Shown here: one piece after another, positions 11,347 to 18,623 of the stretch | Numbering within the stretch: the first letter of the stretch is position 1 | Layout: each line of letters starts with the position of its first letter | Assembly (NCBI GenBank): GCA_004193205.1 | Contig: RZUM01000002.1 | Location: 248,001-312,000, forward strand | DNA: 64,000 bases | From: Gordonia sediminis | GTDB taxonomy: Bacteria > Actinomycetota > Actinomycetes > Mycobacteriales > Mycobacteriaceae | Direction of reading: 5' to 3' | Position numbers and translations under genes: made by a program | Notes under the pieces: model-generated | The model's database searches: none | Seen by the model: only the letters and a program-made list of their open reading frames with translations | Told to the model about the DNA's origin: nothing

Positions 11347-11452
11347 GGCTCTCCACGCTAGGCCATATCGGCACCCCGGAGGCCGACATTGCGCCGGTCC
11401 GGCCGTAACCCTCGGAGGTGGCGGGGTGCGGGGATGGGCGGCCGGCGTTGCT

Positions 11453-11465
11453 AGGGTTTTCCGAG
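11453..11465 (+). promoter_or_regulatory. Candidate leaderless promoter of uup-like ABC-F gene (-10 TAGGGT)
   Basis: TAGGGT at 11453-11458 is followed by six bases and then GTG 11465, with no room for a ribosome-binding site. This is the usual geometry of leaderless actinobacterial mRNAs. Confidence 0.45.
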
Positions 11466-13270
11466 TGGCACCCTCGAATCCGATCTCGCTGATCAACGCC
11501 GACCGCATCAGCAAGAGTTTCGGCATCAAACCGCTGCTCGAAACCGTGTCGTTGGGCGTGCACGAGGGGCAGCGCATCGGTGTCGTCGGCCTCAACGGCG
11601 GCGGCAAGACGACGCTGCTCGAGATCCTCGGCGGCATCACCGAACCCGACGACGGGCGGATATCCCGGGCCTCGGACGTCCGGATCGCGACCGTGACCCA
11701 GCGCGGTGAGCTCCCGGCCGGGGCGACCGTCGCCGAGGTGGTGGTCGGCGGGCCGGAGGTCGCGGTCCACGAATGGGCCGGAGACCCCCGAATCCGCGGC
11801 ATCCTCAACGGCATCGGTATCGCCGGCCTGCTCGACGCGCGCGTCGACGAGCTGTCCGGCGGTCAGCGCCGGCGCGTCGGGCTGGCCGCTGCGCTGGTGT
11901 CCGACGCGGATCTCCTGCTGCTCGACGAACCGACCAACCATCTCGACGTCGAGGGCGTGCAGTGGTTGGCCGATCATCTGGTGTCGCGGCGCAGCGCCCT
12001 CGTCGTCGTCACCCACGACCGGTGGTTCCTCGACACGGTGGCCACCCGTACCTGGGAGGTGCACTCGGGTCGGGTCGACGAGTACGAGGGCGGCTACAAC
12101 GACTGGGTGTTCGCGCGGGCCGAACGGTCGCGTCTGGCCGACGCGGACGAGGAGCGTCGTCGCAATCTGGCGCGCAAGGAACTCGCGTGGCTGCGGCGCG
12201 GACCGCCCGCCCGGACCTCCAAACCCCGGTATCGGATCGAGGCCGCCGAGCGGCTCATCGCCGACGTCCCGCCGCCGCGCGACACGGTGACGTTGTCGGC
12301 CTTCGCCAAGCGCCGGCTCGGGCGGGTGGTGATCGAACTCGAGGACGCGCGGATCGCCACGCCCGCGAAGGACGTCCTGCTCGACGACCTCACCTGGCGG
12401 CTCGCACCGGGCGAACGCATCGGTCTTGTGGGGGTCAACGGCTCCGGGAAGACGACGCTGTTGCGGGCGCTCGCGGGTGAGGTCGACGTCGCACCGGGTC
12501 GCCGTATCGAGGGCACCACCGTCAAGATCGGCTGGTTGCGCCAGGAACTCGACGATCTCGACCCCGATCAGCGCCTACTCGAGGCCGTCGAGGAGGTCGC
12601 GACGCGGATCATGGTGGGGGACAAGGAGATGTCCGCCGGACAGCTGGCCGAGCGGCTGGGCTTCACTCCGGCGCGACAACGCACCCCCGTCGGGGATCTG
12701 TCGGGTGGGGAACGTCGGCGCCTGCAGATGACCCGTGTGCTGATGGCCGAGCCCAACGTGCTGCTCCTCGACGAGCCGACCAACGACCTCGACATCGACA
12801 CCTTGCAACAGCTCGAGGACCTCCTCGACAGCTGGGCGGGCACGATGGTCGTGATCAGCCACGACCGCTATCTGATCGAACGGATCTGCGACAGCACCTG
12901 GGCCCTGTTCGGCGACGGGAAGCTGACGAACCTGCCCGGCGGGATCGAGCAGTACCTGCAGCGGCGCCGCGAGTCGGCGTCGGCACCGACCCCGCGCAAG
13001 GCGTCGTCGCCGGCCCCCGATGAGCCCGCCGTCGCGAAGGCTCCGTCGCTGTCGGCGGCCGAACACCGGGAAGCCCGCAAGACGATGAACCGGCTGGAAC
13101 GGCAGATCGAACAGCTGAGCAGGCGCGAGGAGCGCTTGCATGCCGAACTGGTCTCGGCGGCAACCGATCCGGAGAAACTGATCTCGCTCAACACCGAACT
13201 GAAAGAGGTCACCGAGGCCAAGGATCTGGCCGAGTTCGAGTGGCTCGAGATCGCCGAACGCATGGAGTGA
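11465..13270 (+). CDS. ABC-F family ATPase, Uup-like with C-terminal coiled coil, 601 aa
   Basis: Soluble twin-ATPase protein without membrane segments. ABC-F proteins act on the ribosome or, for Uup, in translation and DNA maintenance. Walker A motifs are GLNGGGKT (42-49) and GVNGSGKT (about 323-330). Signature motifs are LSGGQRRR and LSGGERRR, and the Walker B segments are LLLLDEPTNHLD and VLLLDEPTNDLD. An inter-domain linker is present. The last about 75 residues are a charged coiled coil (NRLERQIEQLSRREERL). That tail is typical of Uup and argues against a dedicated resistance ABC-F. GTG 11465 is chosen where homology begins, just after a -10 box. Confidence 0.85.
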   Translation: MAPSNPISLINADRISKSFGIKPLLETVSLGVHEGQRIGVVGLNGGGKTTLLEILGGITEPDDGRISRASDVRIATVTQRGELPAGATVAEVVVGGPEVAVHEWAGDPRIRGILNGIGIAGLLDARVDELSGGQRRRVGLAAALVSDADLLLLDEPTNHLDVEGVQWLADHLVSRRSALVVVTHDRWFLDTVATRTWEVHSGRVDEYEGGYNDWVFARAERSRLADADEERRRNLARKELAWLRRGPPARTSKPRYRIEAAERLIADVPPPRDTVTLSAFAKRRLGRVVIELEDARIATPAKDVLLDDLTWRLAPGERIGLVGVNGSGKTTLLRALAGEVDVAPGRRIEGTTVKIGWLRQELDDLDPDQRLLEAVEEVATRIMVGDKEMSAGQLAERLGFTPARQRTPVGDLSGGERRRLQMTRVLMAEPNVLLLDEPTNDLDIDTLQQLEDLLDSWAGTMVVISHDRYLIERICDSTWALFGDGKLTNLPGGIEQYLQRRRESASAPTPRKASSPAPDEPAVAKAPSLSAAEHREARKTMNRLERQIEQLSRREERLHAELVSAATDPEKLISLNTELKEVTEAKDLAEFEWLEIAERME

Positions 13271-13275
13271 TCGGC

Positions 13276-13290
13276 GATCCCGCCGGGATC
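13276..13290. terminator. Short GC hairpin at convergent gene ends
   Basis: GATCCC-gcc-GGGATC between the converging ABC-F and SGNH hydrolase stops. The stem is only six base pairs and has no T-tract, so this is a weak candidate for a bidirectional terminator. Confidence 0.3.
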
Positions 13291-14179
13291 AGCGTCGGAT
13301 CGCGCGGTTGACGATGTCGGCCATCGCGATCGACCCGGCCTGGTTGAGGTGATACGGGTACGCGATGCGGTTGGAGAGCGCGCTCTCGTACCACGGGGCC
13401 ATCAGGTTGCACGGATCGTGTCCGGCAGACAGGCGATTCGCGTCCACAAACGTCCCCGAGACCTTGTCGGTGGCGCGGCGCAGACCATCGTTGGCTTGGT
13501 CGAACACGCCGTTCATCCATCGCACATCGGGATCACTGATCGGGAGCATCGGCCAGCATCCGTGCGATCCCATGAACCCGCCGATCCCGACGACGATGAT
13601 CTGCGCCCCGGGTGCCTTGCGCCGGATGGCCTGCAGCGCCGGGATCACCCGGTTGACCATCCGGTCGATGCGCCACTTAACCTCATCGGCGAGCCGTCGG
13701 TTGGTACGACAGTACCGATCGGCGAATGGCGTGGTCCGGCACTGCCGGACGATCGCGCCCCAGCGCATGTCGTTGCCGCCGATACTGACCGTGATGAGCT
13801 GAGCATTTGTGGGCACCAGCCGCAGCTGCGGAGGTTTGATGCCGCCGCGTGTGCGCTGCCCCACGGCGTACAGGTTCGGGGCCTGGGCTCCCGCACAGGA
13901 GATGTCGACGAAGTGACGGGGACGCGCCATCAAGGCCAACACGCTCGGGTAGTTGAAGGCCGAGCGTCGACAGCCCAGGAAGTAGTCGGGGGTCGGGGTG
14001 AAGAACGCGCCGGACGCGCGGGAATCTCCCATCGCAACATAGGTTCCGCCGGTGTAGCGCACCGGTGGGGGTGTCGGCGCGGCCTGGGAGGTGGGAACGA
14101 GCAGGAATCCGGCGAAGATGACCACGATCACCGAGGTTACGAGAATTGCTGTCGCACTGCCGAATCCGCGTTGCCTCAC
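13289..14179 (-). CDS. Secreted SGNH/GDSL-type esterase-lipase, 296 aa
   Basis: Predicted exported serine esterase. With GTG 14179 the protein begins VRQRGFG, then a hydrophobic core ILVTSVIVVIFAGFLLV and a cleavage region TSQAAP, a good signal peptide. An in-frame GTG at 14266 would add 29 residues and is the alternative. SGNH blocks: VAMGDSRASG (nucleophile Ser in GDS), the SCAGAQAPN region, SIGGNDM (Asn block) and YPYHLNQAGS (His block). Several Cys residues suggest disulfides. Similar proteins in mycolate bacteria act on lipid esters, but the substrate here is unknown. Confidence 0.83.
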   Translation of the reverse strand: MRQRGFGSATAILVTSVIVVIFAGFLLVPTSQAAPTPPPVRYTGGTYVAMGDSRASGAFFTPTPDYFLGCRRSAFNYPSVLALMARPRHFVDISCAGAQAPNLYAVGQRTRGGIKPPQLRLVPTNAQLITVSIGGNDMRWGAIVRQCRTTPFADRYCRTNRRLADEVKWRIDRMVNRVIPALQAIRRKAPGAQIIVVGIGGFMGSHGCWPMLPISDPDVRWMNGVFDQANDGLRRATDKVSGTFVDANRLSAGHDPCNLMAPWYESALSNRIAYPYHLNQAGSIAMADIVNRAIRR

Positions 14180-14304
14180 CAGCCCATTCCACCGTTCGAT
14201 CGGTTCCGTCCGGGCCGGAGTACCCGGATCTGTATGGATTGTAGGCGAGGCGAGTTCACCTGTCACACGGGTGTTTTCGGAAGCAGAACCTCGGCACGCT
14301 CGGA

Positions 14305-15039
14305 TCAGCGGATCGCGACCCGGTCGCATCCTCGGGTGAAGTCGGTGATGATGGCGGCCGTGCGTTCGGGCTGGATGAGCGGGAACAGGTGGCTCGCGCG
14401 CGGCAGCACCTCCAGGTCGGTGCGGTCGGAGGCGGCGACGAAACGTCGTTCGTGGATCCGGAACTGATCCCAGCCGCCGTTGACGAATCGGATCGGCCCC
14501 GGATACCGCGACACCTCGCCGAGGGCGTCGAACCTCGACAACTCGGCGACGACGTCGCGGATCGAGTGCAGCGCGAGGCCGCCGGCCTCCATGTCGTGCG
14601 CGACCTGACGGCCGACGGCGACGCGCGTGAGCGCTTTGCTGATCACCGCGGCCTGCTTGGGCAACACGCTGGTGGCGGCCCCGAAGGCCTGGAAGGGCGC
14701 CGCCAGCACACGGCTCGGCTGGGCGGTCGCACACATGACGACCAGGCCGCAGACCAGGCCGGGGTGTCGCCCCGCGACCGCCATCGACACGTATCCGCCC
14801 AGCGACATCCCCGCGACGACGGCGGTCCCGCCGACCGACGCGACGGCGTCGACGACGGCGTCGACCGCACCGTCCATGGTGAAGGTCTCCGCACCGCGGC
14901 TTCCGTGACCAGGCAGATCGGGGGTCACTATCCGACGGCCGGTGACGCCCGCGGCGATGCGATGCAGTGCGGCCCCGCTGACCCGCAGGCCGTGGACCAG
15001 GACGACGGGTGTCGGCGGCACCTCAGCAGCTGTGCTCAT
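14305..15039 (-). CDS. Alpha/beta-fold hydrolase, 244 aa
   Basis: Predicted cytoplasmic serine hydrolase. The oxyanion segment VVLVHGLRVSG, the second strand GRRIVTPDLPGHG, the nucleophile elbow GMSLGGYVS and a late His (LPRASHLFPLIQPE) give a complete Ser-Asp-His layout. ATG 15039 begins just before the fold. It lies 40 bases after the ABC-F gene on the same strand and may be cotranscribed with it. The substrate cannot be inferred. Confidence 0.82.
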   Translation of the reverse strand: MSTAAEVPPTPVVLVHGLRVSGAALHRIAAGVTGRRIVTPDLPGHGSRGAETFTMDGAVDAVVDAVASVGGTAVVAGMSLGGYVSMAVAGRHPGLVCGLVVMCATAQPSRVLAAPFQAFGAATSVLPKQAAVISKALTRVAVGRQVAHDMEAGGLALHSIRDVVAELSRFDALGEVSRYPGPIRFVNGGWDQFRIHERRFVAASDRTDLEVLPRASHLFPLIQPERTAAIITDFTRGCDRVAIR

Positions 15040-15079
15040 CGGTGAGTCAGTATGCCTGCCGCCCGATCGCGTGTCGCGG

Positions 15080-16642
15080 TCAACCCGTCGGCAATTCGAT
15101 GGTGCGGCCGATTCCGACGCGGTCGAGGAAGCCCGGGTCGTGCGAGACCAGCAGCAGCGCCCCGGTCCACTCCCGCAGTGCGGACACCAGTTGTTCGGTG
15201 GTGTCGATGTCGAGGTTGTTCGTCGGCTCGTCGAGGATGAGCAGCTTCGGGACGGGGTCGGCGAGCAGCGCCGCCGCCAGCGCGACGCGCAGCCGTTCCC
15301 CGCCGGACAGCTCGCCGATGGTGCGGTCGGCCAGTTTGCCGCGGAACAGGAAGCGCGCGAGATGTGCGCGCACCTGCTGCATCGGGATCTCCGGGTGGGT
15401 GACGGCGACCCAACCGGCGATCGTCGCCGTCGGGTCGTCGAAGGCGATGCGCTGCGGTACGTACGCATACCCGACGACGATCCGTCCGCCGGCGATCAGG
15501 TCGGCGATCAGCGTCGTCTTACCCGAGCCGTTGGGCCCGGCGATCGCAACGCGTTCGGGGCCGTCGACGCTCAGGCGCTCGTCGTCGATGATCCGGGTGC
15601 GTGGTGCCACCTCGGCCTCGGGCACGGTGATCCGGGTCGTCCGATCGTCCCGGATGTCGTCGCGGGCGGATTCGAGTCGGTCCGCCGCCCCACTCACGTC
15701 GTCACGGTGGGTGTTGCGCAGCTTGCCCGCCGACACCTGCGCCGCATTGCGTCGCATACCGGCGACGATCTTCGGCACCCTCTTCTCGCGTTGCGCCGTC
15801 GCCGCGTAGCGGGCTCGGCGGTCCAGCTTGATCTGGGCCTCGACCATCTCACGACGCTGCCGGCGGAGATCGTTCGCGGCGGTCGCCACAGCCGCCTCTG
15901 CGGTCTGCTGTTCTACCGCGACGGTCTCGCGGTAGAACGAGTAGGGGCCCCCGAACTGCCGCACCTCGCCGCGATACAGCTCGAGGGTGGTGTCCACCTG
16001 TTCGAGCAGTTCGAGGTCGTGACTGACCACCACGACGGTTCCGGGGAAGCGCCTCATGACCTCGAAGAGCCGGGCACGCGCGGCCGCGTCGAGGTTGTTG
16101 GTCGGTTCGTCGAGGAGCAGCACCGCCGGACCGGTCAGCAGCGCGGCGACGATCGCGAGCAGGGTGGCCTCACCGCCGGAGAGGTCCGCGACGATGCGAT
16201 CGAGGTCGGTGGGCAACGCCAGCGCGGACAACTGACCGATCGCGCGGTCCTCGGCATCCCAGTCGTCGCCGACGATCCCGAAATCGCGTTCGTCGACCGA
16301 CCCGGATTCGATGCGCCGCAACGCCGCCCGGATGTCGGCGATGCCGAGCACGTCGGCGATCGTCGACGACGGGTCATCGTGCGCGTGTTGGCGGACCATC
16401 GCCACGTCGCCACGGATGGCGACGCTCCCGGACCGCGGCTCCAGCTCACCCGCGATCAGGCGCAGCAACGTGGTCTTGCCCGCGCCGTTGGCGCCGACCA
16501 ATGAGTACACGGCGTCGGGGATCGACAGCGAGATGCCGTCGAAGACGGGGGTTCCGTCGGGCCAGGCGAAGGTGAGGTCCGAGAGCGTGATCGACGGAGA
16601 GGGCTGCGTCGTGGACGACGCGATAGGGGAGGGGTGGGCCAT
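15080..16642 (-). CDS. ABC-F family ATPase, candidate ribosome-protection factor, 520 aa
   Basis: Twin-ATPase ABC-F protein without membrane segments. Walker A: GANGAGKT (50-57) and GPNGSGKT (about 367-374). Signatures: LSGGEATLL and LSGGERLR. Walker B: VLLLDEPTNNLD and LLILDEPTNNLD. The interdomain linker is long and basic (LRRQRREMVEAQIKLDRRAR), as in antibiotic-resistance ABC-F proteins that reach the peptidyl-transferase centre. There is no Uup-like C-terminal coil. ATG 16642 has AGGAGC 7 bases upstream. The 110-base leader carries a mini-uORF and a stem pairing next to the RBS, which also favours an inducible resistance role. The drug spectrum is unknown. Confidence 0.83.
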   Translation of the reverse strand: MAHPSPIASSTTQPSPSITLSDLTFAWPDGTPVFDGISLSIPDAVYSLVGANGAGKTTLLRLIAGELEPRSGSVAIRGDVAMVRQHAHDDPSSTIADVLGIADIRAALRRIESGSVDERDFGIVGDDWDAEDRAIGQLSALALPTDLDRIVADLSGGEATLLAIVAALLTGPAVLLLDEPTNNLDAAARARLFEVMRRFPGTVVVVSHDLELLEQVDTTLELYRGEVRQFGGPYSFYRETVAVEQQTAEAAVATAANDLRRQRREMVEAQIKLDRRARYAATAQREKRVPKIVAGMRRNAAQVSAGKLRNTHRDDVSGAADRLESARDDIRDDRTTRITVPEAEVAPRTRIIDDERLSVDGPERVAIAGPNGSGKTTLIADLIAGGRIVVGYAYVPQRIAFDDPTATIAGWVAVTHPEIPMQQVRAHLARFLFRGKLADRTIGELSGGERLRVALAAALLADPVPKLLILDEPTNNLDIDTTEQLVSALREWTGALLLVSHDPGFLDRVGIGRTIELPTG

Positions 16643-16758
16643 GGCTGCTCCTGAGGTGAGGGGTGACGGCCGTCCGGCGATATCGCCGGGGCGGCAGGTC
16701 GGGGCGCACCTCAGATGTTCATGGCTGGTGGATCACTCCTCGGGTCGACGTGTTTCCT
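16643..16758 (-). promoter_or_regulatory. Attenuator-like 5' leader of the ABC-F gene: 3-codon uORF plus anti-RBS stem
   Basis: Read on the minus strand, a mini-ORF ATG-AAC-ATC-TGA (16722 to 16711) has GAGGAG 13 bases before it. Its stop codon lies inside CTGAGGTG (16714-16707). That sequence is perfectly complementary to CACCTCAG (16658-16651), which abuts the AGGAG of the ABC-F gene. Between the arms sits a perfect 16-base palindrome, CCGGCGATATCGCCGG (16674-16689). A ribosome on the uORF would cover the upstream arm and free the RBS. The function is an inference. Confidence 0.6.
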
Positions 16759-16799
16759 ACCGTAGCCGACCATGGTGGGCGGGTGTCAACCGCTATTTC
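16759..16799 (-). promoter_or_regulatory. Candidate WhiB7-type promoter of the ABC-F gene
   Basis: On the minus strand an AT run GAAATAG (16799-16793) stands 3-5 bases before TTGACA (16789-16784). A 19-base spacer and TACGGT (16764-16759) follow. An AT-rich block just upstream of a -35 TTG is the known signature of WhiB7-activated promoters in mycobacteria, which control antibiotic-resistance genes including ABC-F proteins. The spacer is one or two bases long for a standard promoter. Confidence 0.45.
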
Positions 16800-16848
16800 G
16801 CGGGGATCGTCGGCCGGGCGGCGTGTCGTGAGCCGCTACCGTGACCTC

Positions 16849-17853
16849 ATGTCGTTCATCCACACCTCCGTCACCAACGGTGTCGGCGAGATCGTCCTCG
16901 ACCGGCCGCAAGCCCTGAACGCGCTCGATCAGACCATGATCGACGACATGTACTGGGTGCTGTCGGAATGGGGTGACGACGACACGATCGAGACGGTGCT
17001 GGTCACCTCCGGCAGCGACCGCGCCTTCTGTGCGGGCGGTGACATACGGGCCATCCGCGACCATGCCATCGCCGGTCAGCGTGAGGCGATCTCGCGCTAT
17101 TTCACGAGCGAGTACCGCCTCGACCAGTTGGTCGCCGAGTATCCGAAACCCTATGTGGCACTTGTCGACGGCGCTTCGATGGGCGGCGGTCTCGGCATCA
17201 GCGTGCACGGTGAGATCCGGGTGGTCAGCGAACGGGCGCAGCTTGCCATGCCCGAGACCGCGACCGGATTCTTCCCCGACATCGGCTCCACTTACTTCCT
17301 GCCGCGACTGCCCGCCGGCGTCGGCATGTGGCTCGGACTGACCGGCGCGCGGGTGCGCGGTGCCGACGCGGTGGAGATCGGGCTCGCGACGCATTTCGTG
17401 CCATCGGAACAGATGCCGGCGGTTGCCAAGGGGATTCGAGCCGGATCACCGCTCGGCGCGGTGCTGAAGCCGTTCCGCGACCGCCCGTCGTCGGAGATCC
17501 CGCTGCGCAAGGTCGGCGAGTACTTCGCCGACGACAACGTGTCCGGCATCGTCGGCGGACTGCGCGGCGCCGTCGGTGACGAGTGGGCCGAAGAGATGCT
17601 CGCACTGCTCGGGCGGGCGTCGCCGACGAGCCTGTGTGTCGCCGCGGCGATGATCGGCGCCGGTGCGCGGTCGACGCTCGATCAGTGTTTCGACCGCGAA
17701 CTGCATGCCGCCGAACAGATCACGTCGACCGCCGACTTCGCGGAGGGTGTCCGCGCGATGCTCGTGGACAAGGACCGCACACCCCGGTTCGCGCCGGCAT
17801 CGCTCGACGAGGTCGATCCGGCGGCGGTGGCGCGGATCGTCGGCGAGGGGTGA
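16849..17853 (+). CDS. Enoyl-CoA hydratase/isomerase family, 3-hydroxyisobutyryl-CoA hydrolase-like, 334 aa
   Basis: Crotonase-fold protein, most likely hydrolysing 3-hydroxyisobutyryl-CoA in valine breakdown. ATG 16849 is where homology begins. Motifs are VLDRPQALNALDQTMID, DRAFCAGGDIRAI (oxyanion hole), YFTSEYRLDQLVAEYPKPYVALVDG (broken here as EYRLDQL and YPKPYVAL), DGASMGGGLGISVHG, and MPETATGFFPDIGSTYFLPRL. The length of about 330 residues and the C-terminal extension fit the HIBCH subgroup rather than ordinary hydratases of about 260. It is divergent from the ABC-F gene. Its upstream region overlaps that gene's promoter. Confidence 0.85.
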   Translation: MSFIHTSVTNGVGEIVLDRPQALNALDQTMIDDMYWVLSEWGDDDTIETVLVTSGSDRAFCAGGDIRAIRDHAIAGQREAISRYFTSEYRLDQLVAEYPKPYVALVDGASMGGGLGISVHGEIRVVSERAQLAMPETATGFFPDIGSTYFLPRLPAGVGMWLGLTGARVRGADAVEIGLATHFVPSEQMPAVAKGIRAGSPLGAVLKPFRDRPSSEIPLRKVGEYFADDNVSGIVGGLRGAVGDEWAEEMLALLGRASPTSLCVAAAMIGAGARSTLDQCFDRELHAAEQITSTADFAEGVRAMLVDKDRTPRFAPASLDEVDPAAVARIVGEG

Positions 17854-17867
17854 GCCCGACCTCGATC

Positions 17868-18623
17868 TCAGGGAGTGATGGCGAACCAACCCGACAGCGA
17901 CACCGCGGCCGGGGCGGGTGTGGACTCGTCGGCATCGAAGGAGACGTCGTCGTCGGGGGCGAACGGGTTGGCGTCCCGGCGCGTCGCGGTCGGGCAGGTG
18001 AAGCTGCCCGCGGCCCGCGCCGACGACATCGCGGTGATCGCCAGGGGGCAACTCGTCGCGTGGTAGTACGCGCCGTCGACGGAAACCCCGATCTCGGCGC
18101 CGAGGGGATCGATCAGCGGACCGACCCGCGGTCGCACCGTGCCGATCGGGGGGAGGACCCCGCCGGTGAGTTCCCCTGCGAGGAACTCGATCTGCGCACC
18201 GTCGGTGCCGGGGCCCGTGAAGACGAAGAGCAGCGAATCCGGCGGCACCTCCGGGGCAGGGTTGCCCCAGCGACTGAACCCGTAGCAGGCGTCGTCGACC
18301 CCTGACGCGACCGCGGATGTCGGCGGGGCGTCACCGGCGGCGGGTGCCGCGTCGCCGACCGCCACCCGGATGCCGCCGGTGTGGAACTGCAGATCGTGGG
18401 CGCCGCGATCGATCCGGCCGTTCGGAGGTGACTCGAGGCAGGCGTCGTCGTCGAGGCGGGCGGCCGCCACGGGCGGCGCCGAGCTCGACGATGACCCGGA
18501 TTCCGTTGCGGGCACCGAGGATCCGCAGGCGGCGACCAGCGACAACGTGGACAGCACACCGATCCGGATGGCCGCTCGACGCGGTGGACGGGCCCGTGCC
18601 GGCTCAGTCCGCAGTGGCGACAA
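17868..18623 (-). CDS. Predicted lipoprotein of unknown function, 251 aa
   Basis: Not recognised beyond its export signal. The frame has only a TTG (18623) that gives a proper lipoprotein signal: a basic start (RARPPRRAAIR), a hydrophobic stretch and the lipobox LVAAC with Cys33. A later GTG would leave no charged region. The first 20 bases overlap the end of prfC. After a Ser-rich linker the mature part contains five more Cys residues, enough for two disulfides. It is likely translationally coupled to prfC. Confidence 0.7.
   Translation of the reverse strand: MSPLRTEPARARPPRRAAIRIGVLSTLSLVAACGSSVPATESGSSSSSAPPVAAARLDDDACLESPPNGRIDRGAHDLQFHTGGIRVAVGDAAPAAGDAPPTSAVASGVDDACYGFSRWGNPAPEVPPDSLLFVFTGPGTDGAQIEFLAGELTGGVLPPIGTVRPRVGPLIDPLGAEIGVSVDGAYYHATSCPLAITAMSSARAAGSFTCPTATRRDANPFAPDDDVSFDADESTPAPAAVSLSGWFAITP

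Noticed and set aside
11465-13270. Second antibiotic-resistance ABC-F
   Set aside because: The C-terminal coiled coil is that of Uup-type housekeeping proteins, and there is no attenuator leader (the start looks leaderless).
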